A stretch of 64,000 nucleotides of DNA, taken from Sepiola atlantica (lineage: Eukaryota; Mollusca; Cephalopoda; Sepiida; Sepiolidae). Each line of letters opens with the position of its first letter. Position 1 is the stretch's first letter. The position numbers and the translations under genes are program-made. Shown piece by piece: positions 11,531 to 24,615 of the stretch. The notes under the pieces are model-generated. The model was not told the origin of the DNA. It made no database searches and saw nothing but the letters and a program-made list of their open reading frames with translations. Location of the stretch: NCBI GenBank assembly GCA_963556195.1, contig OY744533.1, positions 42,465,437 to 42,529,436 on the forward strand, written 5' to 3'.

Positions 11531-12700
11531 GTACACTCGCCCTTCACTGTACCTCGCCCTTCACTGTACCTCGCCCTTCACTGTACCTCGCCCTTCACTG
11601 TACCTAGCCCTTCACTGTACCTCGCCCTTCACTGTACCTCGCCCTTCACTGTACCTCGCCCTTCACTGTACACTCGCCCTTCACTGTACCTCGCCCTTCA
11701 CTGTACCTCGCCCTTCACTGTACCTCGCCCTTCACTGTACCTCGCCCTTCACTGTACCTCGCCCTTCACTGTACACTCGCCCTTCACTGTACCTCGCCCT
11801 TCACTGTACCTCGCCCTTCACTGTACCTCGCCCTTCACTGTACCTAGCCCTTCACTGTACCTCGCCCTTCACTGTACCTCGCCCTTCACTGTACCTCGCC
11901 CTTCACTGTACACTCGCCCTTCACTGTACCTCGCCCTTCACTGTACCTCGCCCTTCACTGTACCTCGCCCTTCACTGTACACTCGCCCTTCACTGTACCT
12001 CGCCCTTCACTGTACCTCGCCCTTCACTGTACACTCGCCCTTCACTGTACACTCGCCCTTCACTGTACCTCACCCTTCACTGTACACTCGCCCTTCACTG
12101 TACCTCGCCCTTCACTGTACCTCGCCCTTCACTGTACACTCGCCCTTCACTGTAACTCGCCCTTCACTGTACCTCGCCCTTCACTGTACCTCGCCCTTCA
12201 CTGTACACTCGCCCTTCACTGTACACTCGCCCTTCACTGTACCTCGCCCTTCACTGTACACTCGCCCTTTACTGTACCTCGCCCTTCACTGTACCTCGCC
12301 CTTCACTGTACACTCGCCCTTCACTGTACCTCGCCCTTCACTGTACCTCGCCCTTCACTGTACCTCGCCCTTCACTGTACCTCGCCCTTCACTGTACCTC
12401 GCCCTTCACTGTACACTCGCCCTTCACTGTACCTCGCCCTTCACTGTACCTCGCCCTTCACTGTACCTCGCCCTTCACTGTACACTCGCCCTTCACTGTA
12501 CCTCGCCCTTCACTGTACCTCGCCCTTCACTGTACCTCGCCCTTCACTTTACACTCGCCCTTCACTGTACCTCGCCCTTCACTGTACCTCGCCCTTCACT
12601 GTACACTCGCCCTTCACTGTACCTCGCCCTTCACTGTACATCGCGATTCACTGTACACTCGCCCTTCACTGTACACTCGCCCTTCACTGTACCTCGCCCA
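11531..12700. repeat. 17/18-bp GC-rich minisatellite
   Basis: About 65 copies of CTCGCCCTTCACTGTAC, interspersed with an 18-bp form having an extra A before CTCGCC. Because 17 is not a multiple of 3, a frame through it repeats every 51 nt, giving the long 11484-12155 frame, which is not a gene. It is strikingly GC-richer than its surroundings. Confidence 0.97.
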
Positions 12701-14150
12701 GAGTGACACCTACTTTTTACCTCTACACTTAGTCACCAACTGAGGGGACGCTCTTCAAATAACATTTGCTCTTTTTAATCATACTTTCATGTTGAACTCT
12801 TCTTGCAGAGAGTATTAAGTTGGCTACACCTACTTGCCACTGACATACATATATCTAAATACAGCGCTGCACAATTACTTCCTGCTATAGACAGCCGCAC
12901 CCACACATTTGCAATCACCGCGTCCAAAATAATCAACGAGCTCGGAAGAGATGTAACAGCTTATATGTAAATTGTGTAGTTTTGAACTTATATGAAATCT
13001 TTTCTTATTATGTAATTCATCATTTGTATTATTCACACTACTGTTCTTATCTTGGATGTTATTCTCACAACATTTCGACCGGTGTAGCCTCCGACCTTCT
13101 TCGGATGCGTCTTGTCAAAATCAGGAATATTTATGTCGAACTCGGGAATCTGTACGGAATTTTAACGGAACCCTTTATTCAATCTATTGGGTTAGCTTGC
13201 TCTCGTTACGTAGGCCATGACCGAATAAAAGTCTTCAGTAATTTTCCATTGTATTCTTAGTATCGCCCGTACTGAGGATTGAACCTTTAACCTCCAGAAG
13301 ACTGTCACTCAGAATTGATCATTACTTAGCACTTATATTGGTTGCAGCACGTGTCCTTCCGTTGTGAGAATAAAAACTAAGATGAAAACAGTAGTCCGAA
13401 TAATACAAATAATCCAAACCTTTGTGTTGTTTATATCTACCTTCCGTATTCCCCTTTTAAATAAATGAGGTTATGCATTCGATCGAATTTGTAACTATTG
13501 TTGTGCGTACAGCCTAGCGTCCACACCGCTTGATCAATCGTCACCAAACTTGGTCCAAATATCGTTCATAGTCTGTTAGAACTGATCCAATTTTGGCATA
13601 TCGATGTCAAGTGTCAATCACACTTGTTTATTAACCGATGGAGTACCACATATATTTCACGCATTGGAGATCGAGAGAGAATATAGTCTAGTGGTGCTTA
13701 TTCGTCTCCAGATATTTTTTGTTTCTCCTACACGAGTTGTCATATCAAGGTTTGAAAGTCTAATTCGTTATTTGATCAATAACTGAGGGCGATCAGAATT
13801 GGATTCATATCTTTCCCAAGAGTATTCAGGTAAGTACGTACAGGATGGCCCTACATTACGTTTTTGGCGTCCCTTTACCGAGGGAAGTAAACTCATATAT
13901 TTTAAAATCTTACGAAGAAATATCGCATTGTTAAGACAAAGTGATAGCCATCCCAATCACGGAATAGGTTGTCCTACCATGAGGTGATGGTCTTCAACAA
14001 TGATTTTAAACAAGTAGGGTTCCCCATACTCATATCTATTCGGATTCAGAATTACAACAATGTTACCATACTGTGCTCCATAAACAGAATAATATTTTCA
14101 TATACATACAGGCAGATACAGCAGAATCACGCTGCCATGTCGTTTCTCGT
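12701..14150. other. unassigned sequence
   Basis: No coding or RNA signal. The stretch near 13500-13610 has a CACCAAACTTGG motif seen in many dispersed invertebrate repeats, but no second copy is in the window. Confidence 0.35.
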
Positions 14151-14154
14151 TTCC

Positions 14155-14204
14155 GGTTAAGCGACTTTGAGCCTTGGTAACCATTTGGGAATACATGGGA
14201 GGAC
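14155..14204 (+). pseudogene. 5S rRNA-like fragment
   Basis: GGTTAAGCGACTTTGAGCC followed by TAACCATTTGGGAATAC matches the 5S internal control region, with a deletion between the A box and the C box. Too short and rearranged to function. Confidence 0.6.
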
Positions 14205-14280
14205 GTCGACACTTCCACGCCCCTCCCCAAATCTGACCCCCCACCCACCCCGCAAAAAACTAACTTTATAAAAATCAGAT

Positions 14281-14420
14281 TTACCCTTTTATTTGGGGGG
14301 GTGTCTGGATTTTCTCCACATTAAAAACCGACCTTGTTTCTAACTTTGCCCTCGTGACGAGACAACTAAATATGGACATGTCTGCAAACACATACTCATA
14401 TATGCTACGTGCGCTTAAAC
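14281..14420 (-). repeat. dispersed repeat with conserved TRAxLxTRSVFN frame
   Basis: The minus strand has CGAGGGC...GTTAG...ACAAGGTCGGTTTTTAAT-type sequence. It is shared with units near 27720-27765, 27975-28015 and 28315-28380, and one translation reads TRAKLETRSVFN here versus TRAELGTRSVFN at 28.3 kb. A shared frame alone does not show that it is coding. Confidence 0.65.
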
Positions 14421-15939
14421 GCACACAAATAGATATTCCATATTTATGAAGTCTTAAATCCATAACAGTACACGGGCGCGCGCTCACACACACACACGAT
14501 GAAGTCATGTTCTCTAGAACCATTAAGACGAGGTCGCCTGTAACCAATACGAACTTATCATTATTGTGCTGAAATCAACAACTAATTACGATTTATGATA
14601 GTGTAAACACTTACAATAACCGGTTTATCTGATCGTCGTAAAAATCTTGTATTAATGAAGAGATTTACAAAAATAATCTTGTGGCTGGATCAGCATTTGA
14701 ATCTTGTGGTTGAAGAGCTCTTGACTAAATCTAAATTAGTTATCAATACCTACGTACATATTCGCACATGCACACACACACACACAAATGCAACTAAGTA
14801 CACACACATGGACACTAACGACCATCTGACCGTAACTGTCCATGTGTGTGCTTGACATTAATTTAGACTCGAGTATCGTTTGGAGTTCTTTTTTAAATAC
14901 TAAAGTATCTTATCTGACTTGGATCAGATTAGCTATTTTACGTTTTTTTATTTGCTGGTGGATGCTAAAGTTTTGTTTTTTTACTGTGAGAGAACAGAAC
15001 AGATACTACATTTTGTTTTCAGCCCGATTGCCAAGAAGTGACCGTCTATAATATTTGATTTAAGAAATACACAAATTATTTTCACATTTTTCTGTTTACT
15101 AAAAATTTCCAACAAGGAGATTCTTGCTTTTTTTTTTCGGCTAAAAATCAGGAATTACATAAGATACACTTACAGAGCTGACATATTTCGATTAAAGATA
15201 ATCTCAAGCAATTTATAGTAAAATATTCTCTTTTTTTTCGTCACCGGAGAGACATGTCTTACTAATAAGTACATGAAAATAATTCAAATTAAAAATTATT
15301 TTCCAGAATTTATCGGGAAATCTTTCTTGTTCATTTGAAAAAATCCGCATCTGCATGATAAAGTTCATAATCTGACGTATAAAACAACTAACCCCTCTCT
15401 CGGTGAAAGTTGTTTGGAGAAAATGTTTCATTATTAGACAAATTTAATAAGACAGACATAAAAAGCAAAATAAATGACAGTATGTTCCCGAAATTAACGC
15501 TTCTTGCAATTCGTGAGGCACCGCTAGCAGACGTATGAGTAACCAATAAGCATGCTGGTTTCTTACTGAGAAGGGCCCAAATATGCCGAGAATCGGCGGA
15601 TCAACTTGTGTTGGCTCTTTTTAAAATGATACGCTTTCGACCAGTTTACTCTTCCCTGAGCAAAAAAAAAATGGCTGATGACAAGTTGTCTTGTCATCGT
15701 TGATTAAGAAAACGCACTGCTACACACTGAGAATTCAAAGTAAATATCTTTATCAATATAAAGTTAGATAGTGTATATGTTTATATATTTGTTTGTTCAG
15801 GATGCACTCCTTAATCGATAATTATGAAGTTTGGAACACAGCTCTCTAGACGTAAGGGTGGTCATATTTAGTTTGATTTGGTTTCATGCAAAGGGGGCAA
15901 AGAGGGGTGGAAATGCAAAAACCTCTGAGTTTTGTGCAA
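14421..15939. other. unassigned sequence with short (CA)n tracts
   Basis: Short CA runs near 14490 and 14775. No gene recognised. Confidence 0.35.
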
Positions 15940-16815
15940 TTTTCACAATAGCTATTAGACATCAATATCGAAATTTAAGAATTTTTGGACTATTTTAAAG
16001 TTATTTTAGAGAAATATAGACACAACTTTCAATTTTAAAAATCTAATATTTCAGATTTGCATTGAATTTTATCCATAGTCATTATACACCAATTAAGCAA
16101 GATTGCATGAATTTCAATTTCTTATTAAGACCTCTTAAGCTTAAGCCTTTAATTTGAGATATTTTCTAGGAAAAGTAGCATAAAAATTCTACACATAAGG
16201 TTTAGTCTCAATATATATCTTAATTTATTCTTCGTAAGGAGAAAAAGATAGTGTAAAACTGTTTTGTCCTTGGACGGGTATTGTTCTAGTTTAAGTGTAC
16301 AAAAGAGAACCTACAGGTATCTAAATTATATAGAAAAGTTTATATTGTATACACGTAATAAAGTTTTAAGAGTAAAATTGAAAACTATTGAAAAAAGGGA
16401 GAAAATGCAAATATTTCAGATTTGCATTGAATTTAATCCATAGTCAATAGATACGTAATAAGCAAGATTCTCTTAATTTAAATTTGTTATTAAGACCGCT
16501 TAAATTTTAGAAATGTTCTAGAATCTAAAATATGTAATGGATTTTGATTAAAATTGGACTAAAAATTCTAGACATAAGGTTTACTATACGTATATAATTT
16601 AATTTATTCTCTGTAAAGGGCAATAGAATGGTGGACAACTCTTCTAGGAATTCACTTTACCCCAACCCGAGACGAGTATTCGTTTAGTTTAAGTGTACAA
16701 AAAAAAAGAAACTGCCCGCATCTAAATTATATACAAAAAGTATGATTATATTGTATACACGTAATAAAGCTTAAGAGAAAAAGTGAAAAATGTTGAAAAA
16801 AATGAGAAAAATCTG
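15940..16815 (-). repeat. tandem duplication of an AT-rich dispersed repeat
   Basis: Two head-to-tail copies offset by about 366-398 bp. The TCAGATTTGCATTGAATTT box occurs at 16051 and 16417, and TTAAGTGTACAAA occurs at about 16291 and 16689. It is reverse-oriented relative to the copy at 4060-4400. Confidence 0.8.
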
Positions 16816-17056
16816 TAAGCGGTGAGTTCATTATTACTATGAATACGTGATGACTAGAATAACATGATGGAAACATCCTGAAAAAAAAATAAGTGCATGA
16901 ACTTAAGTTTTATGAGTTCAGTGATAAAGTATTGACACGGCCATGTTGTACCAAATAACCCACATAGAATTGTAAAATCCATTGTCTGAAGACTACTAGT
17001 GGGTAACTTATCAATGCTAGCCGGCGGCATGCACATTTAGCAATTATTCTACAAAT

Positions 17057-17119
<63 letters not shown>
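17057..17119. repeat. (CA)n-(TA)n compound microsatellite
   Basis: CA run followed by TA run. Confidence 0.95.
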
Positions 17120-17122
<3 letters not shown>

Positions 17123-17277
17123 AAACTCTATTAGTCATACTAGTCAAAATAGCCTCCCTACAATCGTCTATTTTTGCTAGGCTGCCGCGTCAGAAAAGAA
17201 ACCTTACTAAAAATTCCAATAAAATGAAAACGTTAATATATTTTGGGTGGTTAGACATTGATTTTCTTTGTTTCGGA

Positions 17278-17510
17278 CCAAAAATATTTTTAGTTAAAAA
17301 ATAAAATTCTTTCAACCCCCCCCCCTCCCACAAATTTGTTTTTCACTTACGCGAACCCTTCTAAAAATATTTATTGTTTGTAAGAAAAAAAAATTTTTTC
17401 ACCCCCACAAAAAAGAAATATTTTTAGTTAAAAAAAAAAATTTTTACAACCCCAATTTTTTTACCTTCCCCACCCAAAGAAATATTTTTAGTTAAAAAAA
17501 AAAAACAATA
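17278..17510. repeat. degenerate tandem units with A-tract and C-tract
   Basis: About four units with AAATATTTTTAGTTAAAAA followed by a C-rich run, roughly 60-75 bp each. Confidence 0.65.
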
Positions 17511-18730
17511 CAATGCGATTATTTTTATTTTTTACTTTGATCTTAAATTTTTCATGGATATACGCTCACGTCAGAGTAAACTGACACTGTTTCATAGCTT
17601 TTTTTGGTCACTTCTTTGTTGTTGAATTCTATCCGTGTGATGTTAAAACGGTATCGGGGATGACAGTCTCACTCAAGAACGGTCGAACGTGGCAATGCCG
17701 AATGAAGTATAAATTGATATTTTTTTGTTTCTAAAGCATTTAAGACATACACATTTGAATTATTGAAAATAAGAAAACTGTTAAAAAGCCATACAATGTA
17801 TTTTTTATCTTAATTTTTCGGCGATATACGCCCTCATTAGAGTTGACACCTAAGTAATCGACTCATTGGTTAATAATTTTCTCCTAGCAGTAGCAGTCGT
17901 AGAGATGCCGATCTTTTCTTCTTTTGTTTTGTTTGTGACTGGAATAACAGAAAAAATTTAAAAAAACAACAAATAACTCCATTATTTGCTCTGGGATTCG
18001 GTTTACGTTTTGTAGTAATTTTACAGTCAATCTGAATAAACTCCACCTTTCCTTCTGAACCCAGCAGGTTGGTATACACCTAAAAATCAGGCTTCAGTTC
18101 ACTTTAACGCACAAACACTTGATAAAGGGAATCGATCTCGCTTCTTTAATGTGTCGATTTTCTTCTATGACGCAACTTTCTGTACACATAGCTCTAACCT
18201 CTACTCGAACCTTAAGTAGAAATTTCCATTTTTAATACTATTTTTACACACGCAAGTTCAATATCGCTACACAAGTTGTGACAGTTCAAGTAGTTGTTTA
18301 CCTTGTATAAGTTTTTTTTAATAAAAACAACATATTCTGCTCGCGTAGTATTTTGAGCAACAACTGGTCGAGCATGTGGAATAATTTTATCTACCTCCTG
18401 GAAGATCTAAAAATTTGGTATGTAACTTGTATTGTGGCTCTGCATATTTCCATTTGTTGTATGTATTTTGTTCTATTTATCGTGTCGCAGTTATTACGTT
18501 TATCCATTTTTAGTTTAGAATGAAATTAAGGCCTATGTATGAAAAAAGACAGAAGATATATGCGTTCAAGAAATAAAGCATCCGTCAAATTACAAAACAC
18601 TTTTCTTCATTGGCTGCTATACAAGTGCTTAATATCGTAAACACCGAGTTATTCATGGTGTACATGCGTGTATACACCGGCAGGTGAAATTTTATGTGAT
18701 ACCGAGCACAAAATTATATGTAGCTCGTAT
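17511..18730. other. unassigned sequence
   Basis: A weak direct repeat of a GGATATACGC / GATATACGCC segment lies near 17560 and 17825. No gene. Confidence 0.35.
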
Positions 18731-18737
18731 GTGGAAA

Positions 18738-18761
18738 CCTGACAGGTATTAACCTGTCAGG
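18738..18761. repeat. perfect 10-bp hairpin
   Basis: CCTGACAGGT and ACCTGTCAGG flank a 4-nt ATTA loop. Function unknown. Confidence 0.8.
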
Positions 18762-18927
18762 GTGGATTGGGGAGTGATGCAAATATAAGGATTACCTTAT
18801 GATCTTCAAAGTTTTCTCATGTAGTTTGATGTCATAGTCAAGAATCTATACACAAAGTTCAGACTTGTAAAACTATTCTATAAACATTTATTCATGAAAA
18901 TTTGACTTTTATAAATGAACCATGGCA

Positions 18928-19310
18928 CCGGCTGAACTTATGATTCCATTAGGATGAAACCTATACGTCCGTGGATAATAATTAAAAACATATTTATTAT
19001 CAAACAATTATTTATAGCCCCTTTTCGGATGGGTACCTTTAAGAAAAATGATGTAAGCTGTCTAATCTAAGCTTCAATTCGAAGTTCCTGTCCACGCGAT
19101 TTGTTATGATGGCTGACTATATTCTCCGCTTTATGACATGAATAGGGTTTATTTCTCGGCTTGTCGCATAGCTGTTAAAGTTGACCAATTGCTTAGAGCG
19201 CTTGGATTTTAGTTAAAAATAACTCACGTCCGGAGGCTCGAATCGTGCGACCGGCTGAACAGTTATCTTTATCTATTAGGATGAAACGTATACGTATGTG
19301 GACCATAATT
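18928..19310 (+). mobile_element. decayed tRNA-like/hammerhead dimer (retrozyme relic)
   Basis: Two copies of a segment begin CCGGCTGAAC and continue through TTAGGATGAAAC to a GTCCGTGG or GTATGTGG end. Their GAAAC boxes are 327 bp apart (18956 and 19283). Each keeps the 3' half of a hammerhead: the AGGA arm of helix II, the GAAA core and a near-palindromic helix III (CGTATACG in the second copy), then a GUC or GUA cleavage triplet. The CUGAUGA half is diverged in both. A tRNA-like segment with a B-box-like GGCTCGAATC precedes the second copy at about 19180-19250. Inferred non-functional. (TA)n follows at 19321-19354. Confidence 0.6.
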
Positions 19311-19314
19311 TTTA

Positions 19315-19359
<45 letters not shown>

Positions 19360-20073
19360 AGACATCGATATCTTAACCCTTAGAACATACAAACAAGTTT
19401 CAATGAAGCTTAAATCTTTCACAACATCTAAAGACACAATTCAAATTTCCTTAGATTGCAGCTGGGGTCACTAGGGGTAATTATCGATTTGGTTCATAAA
19501 ATAACTGTAATATATTAAAACGTAAAATACGACATTTATTTTTTTAATACATTTTCTCCGTTACATCAAAACCAAAAATAAAATTGACCCAAAAATATAC
19601 GTGTAGAATGTATTAAAAAAAGTTTTAAACATTTAAATAATTATTTTTATTAATATTTTAAGATTTAAAATAAGTAAAGGCAAACAGGAATTTGTTTCGA
19701 TTCTTTAAAGCCATTTGTCGTTTTACAGAAACGGTATAAAATACAGCGTCAACACGCAGGGTTTTTTTAAGAACACACATTATGTAACAGCATTCTCCCC
19801 ATACACATGACATATCTTTATGCCGATTTCTGTAGCTTTTATTTCTTTTCAGTAGTAAAAAAAGCATCAGATGTCGGTAGTGCTCTGCTTGATCTTCCAT
19901 TTCAAGGCCTGAAATACAAGTAAAAATGTAAGAACTCCCCTGTTCGGATTCTTATTACACACTGACGCTAACATACTCGCTACAGCAAATACAGGATTTG
20001 GAGAATAGGAATATAAAACAATCTTTAGACGGAAAGATGACATTAAAAAAACGAACGAACTCTTGAGCCAATA

Positions 20074-20075
<2 letters not shown>
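19360..20075. other. unassigned sequence
   Basis: No gene, RNA or repeat recognised. Confidence 0.35.
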
Positions 20076-20133
<58 letters not shown>

Positions 20134-20144
20134 ATGTATATACG

Positions 20145-20193
<49 letters not shown>
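20076..20193. repeat. (TA)n microsatellite with a TGTGTATG interruption
   Basis: Two TA blocks separated by about 25 bp. Confidence 0.95.
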
Positions 20194-20196
<3 letters not shown>

Positions 20197-20717
20197 CTGC
20201 TGAATTTCTTGTCTATTCTGGGTGAAAGACTATAGCTATGATAATTCTAATAAAAATGCCCTGAATGTCCGTATAAAACTGCACTTAACCGAAAGTTAAT
20301 GATTTGTTTTATTATTAGATTAATGAACGTGTTTCCGTGATTCTCGGAAATCCATGACCGCTATATCAGGTCAACGAACGAATGAATCGCGCAAGATAAT
20401 TCATTAAGTATAGAAACAGTTTTACTATTTCCCATTCACACAGACTCTCGAAAAAGGTGTGGATGTCCGGTCAGAAATGAATGTGTACTGTCGTCAACAA
20501 CACTTTTCTTTTGGTTTCTCCTTTTTTTATTCTTCAATAATAGCAACACGGAAATCAAACAACAAGCGATGAATGTCTACTTGACTTCAATCTATACATT
20601 AGCACACACAGTGATAAACTCTTCTAATCTTGGGTTTCCGGAAATTGGAACCACGAGAAGGAATTTCCGGACAGCATACTGAATAAAAAAATACATCAGA
20701 AATACTTCCAGGTATGG

Positions 20718-20719
<2 letters not shown>
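20194..20719. other. unassigned sequence
   Basis: No gene or repeat recognised. Confidence 0.35.
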
Positions 20720-20772
<53 letters not shown>

Positions 20773-20792
20773 GAGAGAGAGAGAGAGAGAGA
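20720..20792. repeat. (TA)n-(GA)n compound microsatellite
   Basis: TA run, then a GA run. Overlapping short frames are artefacts. Confidence 0.95.
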
Positions 20793-21236
20793 CTTTGAAA
20801 ATTGAGAAACAAAACAACTTGACGCGTGATTTTGATAAATCATTTTTTAATCTAATACAGACAATTTTTTTCTTTTTTTTTCTTTTTTTCTTCTTCATGG
20901 TCGAAGTCTTACGACGTAGACGAAAATCGATGATCTTCTGGTGTTATCGAAGAGACTGTTTTTTTATGTCCGATTTGTAGTGATGAGCGCTGACGTGCGT
21001 GCGTACAATAATGAGATAGGTGTTACTACAGTTAGAAACGTCGTTGAAATGATAAATTTTGAAAATTGAGCAACCCGACAACTTGATGCGTGATTTTGTC
21101 AAATGAAATATTTATTAAATCATTTTTTTATCCAAATTTTCGACTGTATAAACCCTTTTTCCTTTTTTTCTTCTTTTTTTTCTTTAATCATGGTCGAAGT
21201 CTTACGGCGTAGCCGAAGATCAATGATCTTCTGCTG

Positions 21237-21313
<77 letters not shown>
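20793..21313 (+). repeat. direct duplication (~275-bp period) ending in (TA)n
   Basis: The segment with TTTGAAAATTGAG, CAACTTGA-GCGTGATTTT, a T/C tract and CATGGTCGAAGTCTTACG occurs at 20793-20945 and again at 21054-21237. The second copy runs straight into a 75-bp (TA)n tract (21238-21313). Confidence 0.8.
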
Positions 21314-21315
<2 letters not shown>

Positions 21316-21477
21316 TGTAGGTTTGTAATCCGAGGCTGGAGCAATGTGATATAGGTACCGGAAGGTGGAGAAGGTGAACAAAAACAAACGAGAAGAGAAA
21401 ACAAGAATGGAATCATTAATCAATGTATTAATATTTCACGTAAAACAGATTAAATACCGGAACAGTAAATAAAAAAG

Positions 21478-21771
21478 GAGGTTACTGTCAGGCAAATAAA
21501 AGTTCTGGAATGCGCTAAGTGTCAGAAGTTCTACATCGGTAGCACCGTTAGGAGTCTGCACCAACGCATTAAAGAACATCTGAACACCCACATTTCTTCC
21601 TTCCACAAACACTTAATATCATGTGGCAACACACATCGCTCTATTAGTGTCCGCATTCTCAAATCTGTCCGCAATGTCGGTCAGCTTCGAATTTCGGAAG
21701 CTATTCTAATCTCGAAATTTCATCCAACTTTGAATAACAGATACGAGTTGTCTTCCCCTTTCATCCTCTGA
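21478..21771 (+). pseudogene. Penelope-like GIY-YIG endonuclease fragment
   Basis: A continuous reading frame of about 97 codons ends at a TGA (21769). It carries a GIY-YIG nuclease signature: a C-x-x-C pair, then FYIGST, then SLHQRIKEH with the catalytic arginine, a downstream SEAILISKF with the catalytic glutamate, and a closing asparagine in NNRYE. In the family this domain follows the reverse transcriptase of Penelope-like retroelements and nicks DNA for target-primed reverse transcription. The reverse transcriptase part is not recognisable upstream, so this is a truncated copy. No start codon can be assigned. It lies about 0.47 kb from the hammerhead-bearing fold-back at 22032, which fits known pairing of Penelope elements with hammerheads, but physical linkage may be chance. 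Confidence 0.85.
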
Positions 21772-21981
21772 TTCTTACATTCTTACACTCCCACCCCCAA
21801 CCTCCTTGCCTTTGCATCTTCAATTAATTTGCCCACCACCATCCACCCCACACCTCAATGCCTTTTATCCTGTATTTAATTTTTACATAGTTTCATATTA
21901 ATAAGTTAAACATTATAATAATAGACATAAATATAAACAAGAATGGAGTAATATACACTTAATGTATAGATATGTAGGCCT

Positions 21982-22031
<50 letters not shown>
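21772..22031. repeat. unassigned flank and (TA)n tract
   Basis: (TA)n at 21983-22031. The sequence before it may be a Penelope 3' tail. Confidence 0.6.
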
Positions 22032-22033
<2 letters not shown>

Positions 22034-22240
22034 TTTAGATTTTTCACTTATAAAATAGATCATTCAGTGAAGACCGGGGTTGTTCCAATAAAAAACAAGC
22101 TCGATGATACTCGATTACAGAGTACAGAGCATTTATATGTGATTTTATGAAGGCTTACCAAAGCATTCCTTTCAAGACACCAATGATCACCATTAAAGAT
22201 ATTTTTTCTTACAAATACTATTTATTCAAATTAAATGTTT

Positions 22241-22297
22241 TTTCCTACACGTGTTTCACTACCAAGCAGTTACTTGCTTGGCAGATCATCAGGGAAA
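22241..22297 (-). ncRNA. hammerhead ribozyme candidate, fold-back left arm
   Basis: Minus-strand mirror of the 24616-24672 motif, with helix I, CUGAUGA, helix II, GAAA, helix III and GUA in the same order. Sequence is identical to the right-arm copy over this interval. Confidence 0.7.
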
Positions 22298-22817
22298 TTA
22301 AATGTCTGGAATACTGGTTTCAACTGCCGACAAAACACAATGTGGCGTTGTAATAGTTGAGGTCACTTAAGAAAAGGAGAGGAAAAAATAAAAATAAAAA
22401 TAAAAATAAAAATAAAAGTCAAACTTAAAAAGCAAGGAATAACGGTAAGAAAAGAAAATCCTAGAAAAGTCTTAGAAAAGTAGCTTGTGCATTATTTCTT
22501 CCACCAAGCCAACAAGCAAGTAGTCGGTCCCAAATACATTCAATAAGACCACACAACCGGAACAATGTGCGATAATACACTTTCACGTTAGCTGAATAAA
22601 TCCCCCCCCCCCCCACACAATAAAACAAAAGAATTAAATCATTCAAGATACCGCTCACAAGTTACCATTCCAATCCAATGATAGTATGGGAATTCTAAAT
22701 CCAACTTCTCACAAAGAAAAGTCAACACAAATGTTCGTCCGAGTTCAAAGAGTCTTATTTCAATTGTTGATTTATTACCCTTCGAAACAAACACACGACG
22801 AGTTGAATGTCAATCCC

Positions 22818-22854
<37 letters not shown>

Positions 22855-24063
22855 CTTCCATCAAGAAAAAATCTTAATATAGAAACTATTTATTCAAAAT
22901 ACTGTTTCTAAAAATATTTATTATTAAACCTATTCCTTATAGAAATTAATCATCTAGTGTCTGGGACGTCATTTTACATTTTGTGAAAATATCCTTCATT
23001 TAATTAACTGCCGAATTGTTATCGTTTTGTTGTTTAACGAAGCGAAAAAAGCCTTTGTTTTTAAAAAAATTATTCATATATCAAAAATAAACTGTTATTA
23101 TAAAAAGGCCTTCTACAAAAATCTAGTTATTATTTTAAATCATTTAAAATATTTCCTTAACGGCTGTGTCTGTTTGTAACTCTCTGTGGAGAATATTATT
23201 CTATATTCCATAAATAAATGTTACAACGGAATATCGTTATCAGAAATCTATTTTCTATTTTGAAAAAAAAACAAACTTTTTTTTAATGGACCGGTCCATC
23301 TTCTTGTCAACTTTACGGGAAAATATCACTCTTACTCATTAAATGACAGGAGACTTTATTATTACTAATTTAAAATCCCGTACAAAATACTTTTTTTATA
23401 AAATTCAATTGTTTCTATTTTTAGAAATTAATGGGGAAAAGTAATTAAGGAAAAAATAATTTTAAAAACATGCATGCCGACACGGACTTAATTTCTAAAA
23501 ATAGAAACAATTGAATTTTATAAAAAAAGTATTTTGTACGGGATTTTAAATTAGTAATAATAAAGTCTCCTGTCATTTAATGAGTAAGAGTGATATTTTC
23601 CCGTAAAGTTGACAAGAAGATGGACCGGTCCATTAAAAAAAAGTTTGTTTTTTTTCAAAATAGAAAATAGATTTCTGATAACGATATTCCGTTGTAACAT
23701 TTATTTATGGAATATAGAATAATATTCTCCACAGAGAGTTACAAACAGACACAGCCGTTAAGGAAATATTTTAAATGATTTAAAATAATAACTAGATTTT
23801 TGTAGAAGGCCTTTTTATAATAACAGTTTATTTTTGATATATGAATAATTTTTTTAAAAACAAAGGCTTTTTTCGCTTCGTTAAACAACAAAACGATAAC
23901 AATTCGGCAGTTAATTAAATGAAGGATATTTTCACAAAATGTAAAATGACGTCCCAGACACTAGATGATTAATTTCTATAAGGAATAGGTTTAATAATAA
24001 ATATTTTTAGAAACAGTATTTTGAATAAATAGTTTCTATATTAAGATTTTTTCTTGATGGAAG

Positions 24064-24096
<33 letters not shown>

Positions 24097-24615
24097 GGGA
24101 TTGACATTCAACTCGTCGTGTGTTTGTTTCGAAGGGTAATAAATCAACAATTGAAATAAGACTCTTTGAACTCGGACGAACATTTGTGTTGACTTTTCTT
24201 TGTGAGAAGTTGGATTTAGAATTCCCATACTATCATTGGATTGGAATGGTAACTTGTGAGCGGTATCTTGAATGATTTAATTCTTTTGTTTTATTGTGTG
24301 GGGGGGGGGGGATTTATTCAGCTAACGTGAAAGTGTATTATCGCACATTGTTCCGGTTGTGTGGTCTTATTGAATGTATTTGGGACCGACTACTTGCTTG
24401 TTGGCTTGGTGGAAGAAATAATGCACAAGCTACTTTTCTAAGACTTTTCTAGGATTTTCTTTTCTTACCGTTATTCCTTGCTTTTTAAGTTTGACTTTTA
24501 TTTTTATTTTTATTTTTATTTTTATTTTTTCCTCTCCTTTTCTTAAGTGACCTCAACTATTACAACGCCACATTGTGTTTTGTCGGCAGTTGAAACCAGT
24601 ATTCCAGACATTTAA

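Noticed and set aside
11484..12155. 223-aa plus-strand frame
   Set aside because: It follows the 17-bp minisatellite, repeating every 51 nt; the 18-bp units shift phase without creating stops.
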